Assembly: GCF_010093815.1 (NCBI RefSeq)
Contig: NW_022985573.1
Span: 186,928 to 250,927 of the forward strand
Direction: 5' to 3'
DNA length: 64,000 bases
Origin: Pseudovirgaria hyperparasitica
Taxonomy: Eukaryota > Ascomycota > Dothideomycetes > Acrospermales > Acrospermaceae
Below, piece after piece: positions 55,715 through 64,000 of the stretch. The notes below the pieces were generated by a model that worked only from the letters and a program-made list of their open reading frames with translations, searched no databases and was not told the DNA's origin. Position numbers and translations under genes: made by a program. Within the stretch, counting starts at the first letter, position 1; each line of letters starts with the position of its first letter.

Positions 55715-56623
55715 TAGATTATCGTAGAGAAAACAATTCGATCACGCATAGACTTTAGAACCCTTATTCCAAAGCTTTTAAGCACCGAGGTATGGAAAGA
55801 GATAAACTAACTTGGACATGCTAAACCAATACTAATAGAACCTTTTCCAGTAGCCTCGTCGAATATCAAAACAAATGAAGGGGTATAGGATAACCCTGGC
55901 ACTCGCTACGATTCGTCCCCCCACCGCATAAGCCCAGCCTTAGAGTTCGAAGCTAAAGTTACTTCTTAAGATAATCTTAACGGGGATACTTCTACTCGAA
56001 AATGCGCTGGTCCTAAACGTGACATCGTCGAGAGTGGGGCTGAAGTCTTCAAGGCAGAAGCAGTTAGCAGCCACATAAACGACACTGGTATTTCCATAGC
56101 CGCTTTGATATTAGCTCTGAAATACAGCGAAGGCCTAATGATTGAGTTTGTCGACAAACCTAGATTACTACACAGTCTTATGGAGACGATCGAACCTCGC
56201 ATTCTTAACCTTATTCGGCTTTTCAACGCCCCTGAATTACAGAGGTGGCAAGCTTAAGTAACAGAGGCGGCGCGCTTAAATAAGCGGCTATAACAAATCG
56301 AATTGCGAACCTCCAGCTTCTTCGAGCATTGTTTCGACACTAGAATTAGGATTAACCCGGCTAGGAGAGAGAGAGGACGTTTATACGCAGATCACGCGAT
56401 AGTGCTCACAGTCCTACCCAACCAGGCTTTGAAGAACCGCGCTACAAATGCCAGAATCACACGCCTCTATATCACCTTCTTTCACGTGGTAGCTCTGCTT
56501 GCTTATCTATTGTCGTTCTTTCTGTATGTGATGGTGTTTGATTTCGCTGTGCTCGTTGCGATATCTCTCGTCATCAGCCTGTTCTTGCACTGGGTCTGTT
56601 GTTGGTACATGGATGATGCGTAG
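55715..56623 (+). pseudogene. Decayed membrane-protein gene with CAA/CAG-type stops
   Basis: One plus-strand frame stays coherent for about 300 codons: RTLIPKLLSTEVWKEIN, HAKPILIEPFPVASSNIK, ISPALEFEAKVTS, RDIVESGAEVFKAEAVSSHI, ISIAALILALKYSEGLMIEF, RILNLIRLFNAPELQRWQA, and then an intact 107-codon end (56303-56623). It is crossed by TAA near 55820, TAG near 55886, and TAA at 55967, 56255 and 56291. Each is one C-to-T step from CAA or CAG. The C-terminus has two or three membrane helices (LYITFFHVVALLAYLLSFFL, FAVLVAISLVISLFLHWVCC). This was a fungal membrane protein with a soluble N-terminal part; the family is not recognised. It is the immediate right neighbour of the viral fossil. Confidence 0.6.
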
Positions 56624-57286
56624 AGAAGCAAACAACATACAGTGGTATGGGTCCAGAACTTGGTTCGGTGGTCGCAAGTTATTAGGAGGTACAATGCGAG
56701 TACTTCGTCTTTGGTACGTGATTCCACCGATTAGACCATTACATGAGGGCGAGGAAGAGCAGTTAGTGACTGACCGAGTGTGTATGAGGGACAGTAACAC
56801 GTCGATGATTACCACTACTCCACTGTTGTATTCCTCATGAGCCCTGTCCTTGTGATTATGTGTTTTTCGCGAGATTTTCGGATCTAGAAACAGATACGGG
56901 CATCAGGGCCATTGGCGACTGAGGACAAAAACGAGCGGCGATTGGTAAGAGCTTCAGCCATAACAACAGAGTAATCATCCTCTGATGCCTGTGCAGACTA
57001 TACATCTTACGCTTGAGCTCGCGTAACGCGACTATATGTGTAAACACTTGGTCTCGATGGTATAGTAGGATGCCAATTGTTCCTGTTGTTTCCTTGCTCT
57101 TGAGCCACGTTTCTTGCTACCTACGTCGCGCGGGATAATGTAAGTCGTGCTTCTAGTGCAGTCGAATGCGTCAGAGACGGCATAATAAGACTTCGGATGC
57201 TCACTACATGTAATACGATGTGTACCTCTGCTAAGCGCATTGTCTTCATAACCTTTTCTACTGACTGTTTGGTGCTAATGATCGAA
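56624..57286. other. Intergenic DNA
   Basis: Nothing recognised; lies 3' of genes on both sides. Confidence 0.35.
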
Positions 57287-58720
57287 CTAGTGACAACAAC
57301 TTCGGCTGGGTGGTGATCGGATCAGCCTCGCCATTGCGACGAGCAAAGTCGTGGCGTGCGAGATTCGAACAACCGCGTAGTATCTGTGTGCTCGTCGTGG
57401 TCGTAGTGTATAACGGCGCGATGCTAAGAGGGAAGACGATAGCCTTAACAGCGAGTGAATGGCCTGCACTGTTCCGTGCTGTGTCCACCATTTACCGCAT
57501 GCTCTGCCCGTCCATATCTCTTGGTGGTCCTTGACCGTCCACGCTATGCGGAGGTCGTTTCCTCTTCCCTTCCCATGGGGGCGATAGTCTTCATTATCCG
57601 AGTCGTCCCCCTCATCCCAATCCGACAAGCCCTGCCCACTATTAACATTGCCTCTCGGCCTCTGAAATAGCACTAGAGCCTGCCTGAGGCATTCCAGGCC
57701 TTCACGGGTGACGGCCTCGACCTCCTCCCTTGTCGAGAACCATGGAGTCATCCTCACCGAGGAAGGTTCTTCGGATAAGTCAGCCATGGACATGATATCT
57801 GAACCACACAAGGAGGATTGCTCTGACGATGCATTCTCCATCTTCACGCTTAGAGACGCATTGCGGCGATCAGGACAACCAAGACTCGTCGCATCTTTCC
57901 TGGCTTTAGGCCCTGCTGACCTTGCCAGGATCAAGCGATGACCAGTTTCAATACGCTGCGCAGTCTTGTCAGTGTCAAGCCCAATGGGTTCTGTTGCAGT
58001 ACATACTTTGTGGGGTGCAATACTATGGTCTACCGTGCTGCCTTCCTGCTGCGTCCTGAGTCCACCTCTCATCGTTGACGTGAGTGTACCCCATGAGGTA
58101 GTAACAGCCACACCTCCTAGTGTGACTTGAGAGGTAGAGGCGTTTGCTGAGACACGCTGGGGACCGGGACACAGGAATGTTCCAAGTCTCCAAGACCTAC
58201 TTCGAGTGTTGTACGCACGCTGCGAACAAACTCCCAGAAGCTGTGCTTGCCAAGTCCAAAATAGACGTCGTACTGCGCGGTCAACCCTGACTTGATATCT
58301 AACAAGACAAATTAGCACGACCAACGGTGCTCCGCCATCAGTTAGCGTTCTTGACCCTGGGAGCCGTCGTAGAAACCCTTCTGAGGCTGCCTGGGGTCTA
58401 TGTCGATGCTTTTAGTCGTCATCTACAGTGCTGCTATGATTATAGACCGAGTGGACTCTAGGAGGACGTTCCATCCTGGAATGATAATAGAGCCGTCGGC
58501 CAGAATCGCGAAGATCACGTTGACAACATCTGAATCTGGCGTGAGTCCTAGCACCTCTCCAATATCGACATTCCAGGAGCGATGGGGTTGCTTCAGTCAA
58601 TGTTGGAGCCTCTTCCCCGTTAAATGGTCCTCTAGGTCTCTGGAGAGGGTTTTCAGCCATGCGCACCTGTCTCTCGACCGCTTGCGACCGACAATAAACC
58701 ATGTATATGTCCTATAATTG
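57287..58720 (-). pseudogene. Decayed hypothetical gene, about 470 codons
   Basis: On the minus strand one frame reads from about 58700 as CAWLKTLSRDLEDHLTGKRL, NVDIGEVLGLTPDSDVVNVI, FAILADGSIIIPGWNVLLES, DPRQPQKGFYDGSQGQER, QYDVYFGLGKHSFWEFVRSV to about 58117. It is crossed by TGA, TAG and two or three TAA codons, mostly explicable as former CAA/CAG. At about 58150 the coherent text passes to a second frame that is open to 57287 and contains RTQQEGSTVDHS, SSVRMTPWFSTREEVEAV and an acidic SDWDEGDDSDNEDYRP. That could reflect a frameshift or an intron. The first part looks like a folded domain and the second is disordered. No family recognised. Confidence 0.5.
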
Positions 58721-58885
58721 AATTGATGGGGTACGTCTGCATGGGGATTGTGTCCTGTTTAATGCTGGTCTGCGCATCGACGTCCACAGAATTTTGACCG
58801 GAACCAGGAGTAGGAGTACCTCGGACGTTCGCAGGCCAAGTTGCACCTGGTTCAAGCTCTGAACCACCATGTATGGCGACTCCGA

Positions 58886-58961
58886 CATCCTGCAGTAAGG
58901 CCTCGCGACCTGCTGGACTCGGGCATCCTGCAGTAAGGCCTCGCGACCTGCTAGACTCAGA
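58886..58961. repeat. 38-bp tandem duplication
   Basis: Two adjacent copies of a 38-bp unit starting CATCCTGCAGTAAGGCCTCG, differing at two or three positions. Confidence 0.9.
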
Positions 58962-59448
58962 CTCCTGAGTGCGAGTACACGTTCGCAGAGTACACGGAGC
59001 TCGGAATTGAGGCTGTTGGGTGCGAAGCAATGGGAGAGGAAACTCACGATGCCAGAAGTTCGCTGTGTGTGGCGACGCTGCACAGTTGATTTGGGCGCCA
59101 GGAAAGGTATCTTTGTAGTGTGATGGAGGTTTCGCAAGTTCGTTTCGGCTACCACAGGCAACCGATTATGTATAAGCGGTTCAGATGCGGCAAAGCCGTG
59201 TGCTTTGTGCTGGCCAGGTTTGTCTTCCCCTATCATCTATCGCTGGTAATTCACCAGTCACGAAAACCAGAGGCCAGCCACACAAAATCATGTTCATATC
59301 GTAAACTACACCTCAAACATGGATGGATTTTCTAAGCCCAATGAGTTTGTTTATCCATTTTTATAGCGTCAATTCATTTAGTTCGAGCGACTAGGTCAGC
59401 ACGAGGGGATAGTCGATAGCCAAAGCACTCCTACACGATCTCTGCTTC

Positions 59449-59808
59449 GTGGACTCCTCGCGGAAAGCTGCGGCTCTTACGAGCGAGTTCCATTCCGCAT
59501 TCCTAGCGAAGCGCGTGGATCCACTCAGAAGAAGACCCATACCTGACGAGTTACAATGCCGACTGGCCCAGACCTGGCACAACACCCAACCGCAGCTCGC
59601 GCGGATGCATCTTCACCAGCACGACAAGACCCATGCAATTCTGGCCAAGGGGGTGCAGAGTCTGGATGAGTTGAATGCAAGGCTAATCAGTGCAAGAGCG
59701 ATAGCCGTCAGGGCAGATGTCGGGGATCGCAATGAGGAGGAAGCGAAGAGGCTGGTCTTCATCGGAGCATACCGCGTACTTGATGCGCTGATGTGGAGGA
59801 GATCTTGA
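59449..59808 (+). CDS. Hypothetical helical protein, possibly partial (119 codons)
   Basis: An open plus-strand frame whose only start near the left end is GTG, so the true start is uncertain and the piece may be a 3' exon. The content is protein-like and helical: AALTSEFHSAFLAKRVDPLR, RLAQTWHNTQPQLARMHLHQ, VQSLDELNARLISARAIAVR, AKRLVFIGAYRVLDALMW. It has no stops and no recognised family. Confidence 0.4.
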   Translation: MDSSRKAAALTSEFHSAFLAKRVDPLRRRPIPDELQCRLAQTWHNTQPQLARMHLHQHDKTHAILAKGVQSLDELNARLISARAIAVRADVGDRNEEEAKRLVFIGAYRVLDALMWRRS

Positions 59809-61139
59809 AAGCCATCATAGAAGGTTATTTGGCGGGCGAAAGGGCAGGCGTAGAGACTGATGGATAAGCGAAGTTATTGTCTACAGGACCAAAGAGAGTA
59901 GCCTAGCTCATAACGACCCGCAATACAGGAGGAGTCATTAATAGCGTTGTGGGCATACTCTATAAAAGATATGCTCACGGAAGAGTTGTTCAACCTGGTG
60001 TCTTACTTCCGTCATATCTCCTTTCATGGCTGCGTGATAGCATTATTCCACTTCTAACCGTCTCTTGTATCCTGGTGATTAGAGCGCATCGGCGAAGGCG
60101 GAAAGGCTGGGATCGTTTCTTGCATGGTAATTGATGAGATGGTCATAAAGCGGGAATTGATGACATTATAAACAGACAAAAGACGAGAGGAATGGGCTTG
60201 ACCTAATTAGCTAGGGATTGGAGGATAACGACCCGCTGACTAGACAGTGACTAAGCCCAGATTATGCGCTGACTATGTGCTGAATAAGCACGAGTTAGGC
60301 ACAGATTAAGCGCTGATTAAGCACTGATTAAGCGATGATAGCGAGCTGGAGGCTGGGATCAGCAACCTTGCTCAATCAACAACCTTACCACTACCGTCTA
60401 TCACTTCCGAATCTCTATATATAACACTTCAGCAGCGCGAGGCTATAGCTGGGGGTGGCCATGAGGTGTCTGATTCTAGTTGCAATCAATGCATAAGGAG
60501 ACTAATTCCCTTCATCTTTTTTGCCCCAATCAAAGACAACTGGCACAAAGAAGTGCTTCACAGCATTCATCACTCGTATGCTATTACCTTATGCTGCGAT
60601 ACTATCACATGCCGCACGATAGTAACGAGGAAGATTTGAACGCAGGAGACAACCATATTCGATGGTCCACTGGAAAACTACTGGATTACCACCGTCCATG
60701 TCAGGTGTATTTCCCCGATGTCTCTACTTCCTGGGTCGTCTATGCTGCATTTCGTGCTTCTATTACACTTCCTAACCGGTAAGACATTATGTAGGCCTCT
60801 CTCTTCAATGCGACATCTCTCTATAATAGAGGTGGCATCGGGGTTAGACTAACTTTTTAATTCCATGTTCTGACACTATACCCTAAAACCCCATCACTCC
60901 CTCGATGCTTATTAATTTTCCATCTTTCCTAATACTTATAATTCTAATACTAGTAACTGAACTAATAGTCCCGATTCTTAAGATTACGCCAGTCTAGCGC
61001 TATCATGATATTAGCATTGAGCTCTATTAGGGCTGTCTTGAATTTATCTTATTACTCGAACCTTTTTATCGTTATATACTTTTCTTCATCTAGAAACCAG
61101 AAGACCACCCACAGTCCTGACGTTCCAGTTCATCGCCGG
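59809..61139. other. Intergenic DNA
   Basis: No supported gene. The frame at 60480-60782 (plus) has an irregular composition. It includes the short degenerate repeat at 60240-60340. Confidence 0.35.
60240..60340. repeat. Degenerate short tandem repeat
   Basis: Seven or so imperfect units around GCTGATTAAGCA, 11-13 bp each. Confidence 0.65.
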
Positions 61140-62010
61140 TATAAAGCGGTTGGTCTTACTCTTTGTTTGGCCGTAGACTAAGGCTACATAGGCTATTATG
61201 GCCCTACACCTTCTGCGGCATCGGAAGCTTCCCAAGATGCTGTCCGAACAGAAAACAGTGTTTTGGAGAACGCTGTGACACATTGGGAGACAGTGATGCA
61301 GCATACAGCCCTCTGTACGAGACGGGGCTTTATGTAACTTTGCGATGGATGTAGAATACAGATCATCTTACTTCTACCAATCGAGAAGGTCGCCTTAGGT
61401 GATGCTCCACCTGGCAGAGTTGTCACTTTGGCGTACATCTGGACTTATACCGTTGTCCCGTTGAACAAGATAGCACGCTTGCGCTCCGAAACTGCAAAGG
61501 AAATTAATGACCTTGCCCGCGTCCCTGCTCTCACTCAGACCAAATCAACTGTTTTCAATCACCCAAGTGCGAGCGAACTCAAGGTATCCCGTGGGCAGGT
61601 GGAGTTTTGCAGCGTTGAATTCGCTAACAGACAAAGCAAGAAAGGAACGCTGGATATTTTCAGCTTCACCGCGACGGCTAACAAGACCGTTCCCTTGATT
61701 GGTGATCAGGAGATAAAGACGCCAGTCTTGATGATTTACGTGGTTGTCTCAGTATCGCTCCATAAAACCCTGTTTTTTCCAATCGAACAATAGCCGAAGA
61801 AGCTCGGTATTGAAGAACCGATGCGAAATTTGTGAGGCGTGTAAAGTCGCGGCTTTTTCTGATGAGATCATAACACAGCCCCAAGGTTACAAAACTACAG
61901 TGTGTCGGCAAGGCGTACAGCTCTCAGACGGCGAAATCCAATGTTTAGCTATCGGTCGCGCCCTCATGTCCTCTGCGATCCGTCTTGCGCCGTGCTTTCC
62001 AAGTCTTTAG
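61140..62010 (+). pseudogene. Relic of an HMT1/ATM-type half ABC transporter
   Basis: Plus-strand text follows the end of a transmembrane domain and part of a nucleotide-binding domain of the ABCB half-transporter class. SVLENAVTHWETVMQ near 61260 resembles the conserved ESVxNWxTVxYFN segment. VVTLAYIWTYTVVPLNKIAR and ALTQTKSTVFNHPSASELKV then lead into the domain-opening VSRGQVEFCSVEFANRQSKK (61590-61645). Walker A is destroyed (LIGDQEI where GxxGxGKS is expected). A QGYKTTVCRQGVQLSDGEIQ stretch at 61880-61945 keeps the signature (LSDGE for LSGGE) with CLAIGRALM. Walker B is missing; the frame ends at 62010. The pieces lie in different frames with indels, so it is dead. Intact relatives export thiol conjugates or act at vacuoles or mitochondria. 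Confidence 0.65.
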
Positions 62011-62982
62011 CGCCTCGCGGATTAGTGTCGGTGTGCTCGAGAGCGTGAGTTGGAGATAAATCATTCCACCGTCCAATGAATGCAAGGTAGAGTCTTTAGA
62101 AGAACATTCCAATCTTCTAGATCGTATGAAGGGGTACACAGAGATAAATCAGAATTACTCGCCAAACGAATGGCAGGAGTCGCGGCAACGAGAAAAGAGA
62201 CCAAGTCAACGGTTCCGGCCTAATGCCAGAAGAACAAGACAGCAGAGCGTTAGTAAATCCTAGTCTCACTTATGACAGCTTGTAAGACGAGAGATTCTCC
62301 GGTTCCTGCCTTTGAGATCGTACACATATCATTTCCGACATGTTCATCCTCTTCGGCGCTGTCATGACTTGATTGACATGGATGGTCCTAGAGCGTCCAA
62401 CCGCTCTGATTAGCTGGGGAGGGGCGATTGTGATTGTACGTTGGTTTTAGCATGCCTGCTTGGATTTATAGCCCCCATAGAAGAGCATGGTGTAGTACAA
62501 GGCGAGCATCACTGCTGCCTGGATCCGTGATAGCGACAGCGATGATGAAAGGCCATTGGAGCGAGGCAAACATCTCAAGCCATTCTTCCTTTCATTGGTC
62601 TCCTATACTTCATAGCTTGCGTGCCGGAGTCCACGCTCGCTGTATGATGGACATACAAAGAGCAAACGCCAACATTGAGAGAAAATTATAGTTTAGTTCA
62701 TAATGTCAAAGCGTGTTATACTCGTGCACAGCCCACACACTCACAAGCCGTTAACAAGCGAAGCTATTCTCTTATGAACAGACATAAATGAAGCTGCCAC
62801 ATACGAGCATTTCATTCTTATGCAATAATGCGCATACTGTCCATTTAGGAACAAGGGTCAAGGAATCTACGGCATGAAGCATTCAATTTAGCGCTGTCTT
62901 GGACCACTGAATCATAGAAAGTATCTTGCTCCTGGTATTATGCCCAACACGTCCAAGACGACAGGGCCGGTAGTTTGGGGTT
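62011..62982. other. Intergenic DNA
   Basis: Nothing recognised. The frame 62434-62691 has no family features. Confidence 0.35.
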
Positions 62983-63213
62983 ATGGGGCGTGGTGTTGAA
63001 TTTGGATGTACACGGCCAATAGGAAGGAAGGATGTGGCCGAGTTGTTTGCGTTTGCGAGGGAAGAGTGGTTGCTACAGGGCAACGGGACGATTGTGTGGG
63101 ATGCGACGCGTATACATGAGCGACTTTGGAACGAGCGTGGCATTGAGATGCATACTTCCGTGGGATGTACGCTGAGCGGTGGAAACAAGACAAGGGGCAC
63201 GAGTTTGTCCTGA
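62983..63213 (+). CDS. Small hypothetical protein or 3' fragment (76 aa)
   Basis: An ATG-initiated frame with protein-like content: EFGCTRPIGRKDVAELFAFA and REEWLLQGNGTIVWDATRIH. Its last residues are encoded by the first copy of the 38-bp tandem duplication, so the present C-terminus may have been created by that duplication. The family is unknown. Confidence 0.4.
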   Translation: MGRGVEFGCTRPIGRKDVAELFAFAREEWLLQGNGTIVWDATRIHERLWNERGIEMHTSVGCTLSGGNKTRGTSLS

Positions 63214-63247
63214 GCGGTGATAACAAGATAAGGGGCACGAGTTTGTA
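63172..63247. repeat. 38-bp tandem duplication
   Basis: Two adjacent 38-bp copies starting CTGAGCGGTG and ending GGGCACGAGTTTGT, with a few C/T-type differences. Confidence 0.9.
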
Positions 63248-63532
63248 CAGATAGCCTCCGTGGGTTGAGTAAGAGGACAGGAACTTCATCCAAGTTCCCA
63301 TTGGCTTGTTAAGAGCGGCATGTTTTACCCTGTCATTCATTCGGACGCTGTTTTAGCTCGTCATATTGGCGATGCTCCCGGACAGGACAAGTGGAGGCTT
63401 TCTCTCCTCAACCTGATATGCATATCAACTTTCTCTTTCCTGTGCTTGTTAGTCTCCGAGCATCTTCTCGCACACACCGATCGCTCAATCACTCCTTGTC
63501 TCTGAATGCTTTCCTCTCCACTCTAGCAACGT

Positions 63533-63925
63533 ATGCGATGGATTGTCTTTAACTTAGTCGTCCTTAGCGATGGTGCGAATCATCTTACCGTGGGGGAACT
63601 GCTCAACGTTTTCGCCGACATCGAGTGTGAGACCGCGTGCTATGACGGCTTTTTCGTTACAGCTCGAGATTGCCGGCCGCCCAATGCTAAAACTATGAAG
63701 ACGGTCTCGCTCAAGTCAACTCGTCTGGTACCGCCAAAGAGATCGCCAACAGCGTCCTTAGCCAGCTCCAATCACCACGGTCCCGGATGCTCAGCTCGGG
63801 ATGAGAGCTCGGGGCATGAGTGTGCCGTTTCCAATCTACCAGTTCATACGGATAGAAGAAGGTCTATCTTGTCACACTATCCTACGTGCTCCACTAAGTA
63901 TTGCTCAGCGCTCTCACAATACTGA
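63533..63925 (+). CDS. Doubtful hypothetical protein (130 aa)
   Basis: An ATG-initiated frame: the first 45 residues look ordered (MRWIVFNLVVLSDGANHLTV, LLNVFADIECETACYDGFF), the rest is Ser/Thr/Pro-rich. The frame is complete and shows no damage. No family is recognised. Confidence 0.35.
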   Translation: MRWIVFNLVVLSDGANHLTVGELLNVFADIECETACYDGFFVTARDCRPPNAKTMKTVSLKSTRLVPPKRSPTASLASSNHHGPGCSARDESSGHECAVSNLPVHTDRRRSILSHYPTCSTKYCSALSQY

Positions 63926-64000
63926 CGATCAATAGCCTAGCTCAGCGCTCAATCGGTTCAAGAAGCGTATCAGTTTCATCACTGCCGAGTGTCAGATGGG

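Noticed and set aside
63172-63247. Attachment-site-like direct repeat
   Set aside because: The copies are adjacent with nothing between them, so no element is bounded.

Overview
The window looks like nuclear DNA of a filamentous ascomycete (Pezizomycotina). Host genes have very short introns (47-74 bases) with GTAAGT-type donors and CTAAC-type branch sites. The repeats carry the C-to-T (CpA to TpA) damage left by repeat-induced point mutation (RIP). I cannot name the genus. There is one 60-base assembly gap (40655-40714).

Region 1, about 1-16,860, is an AT-rich, RIP-damaged nest of transposable elements with no intact gene. Its oldest recognisable layer is a Ty3/gypsy chromovirus fossil (integrase plus chromodomain). 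Into it, or next to it, went three Tad1-type LINE copies on the minus strand (one complete, 5.28 kb, with a 14-bp target-site duplication), a 944-bp tRNA-headed SINE whose tail resembles that LINE's tail, a 601-bp miniature LTR element (TRIM), a solo LTR of the same family and a 228-bp truncated LINE tail. Target duplications can be read for six of these insertions, so their relative order is partly resolved.

Region 2, about 16,860-31,450, is a transition zone. It has a kinase relic, an 18-bp minisatellite, then host genes: a hypothetical gene pair at 22.4-23.7 kb (with a decayed second copy at 40.1-41.4 kb), a two-exon coiled-coil protein (25.6-27.5 kb), a two-exon small basic protein (28.1-29.0 kb) and a 5'-truncated gene cut off by an AT-rich RIP block (30.54-31.07 kb).

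Region 3, about 31.4-47 kb, is the best gene space. It carries a five-exon SF1 helicase of about 1,982 residues with an N-terminal CCCH finger, NFX1-type fingers and a C-terminal RZ-type finger (ZNFX1 / Hrr1 / SAD-3 kin, an RNA-silencing family), a decayed PD-(D/E)XK-like gene, an acidic hypothetical protein and a kinase-fold protein with a degenerate catalytic loop.

Region 4, about 47-64 kb, is a graveyard of single-copy-looking host genes. Long protein-like frames are broken mainly by TAA/TAG codons that read as former CAA/CAG. Between two of them lies the most unusual item: a broken viral or linear-plasmid-like fossil (51.6-55.3 kb). It has a three-part mRNA capping enzyme on the minus strand and, divergently on the plus strand, the largest subunit of a multisubunit DNA-dependent RNA polymerase. 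That pair is expected of a cytoplasmic transcription apparatus (large DNA viruses or killer-plasmid-like elements), not of a fungal chromosome.
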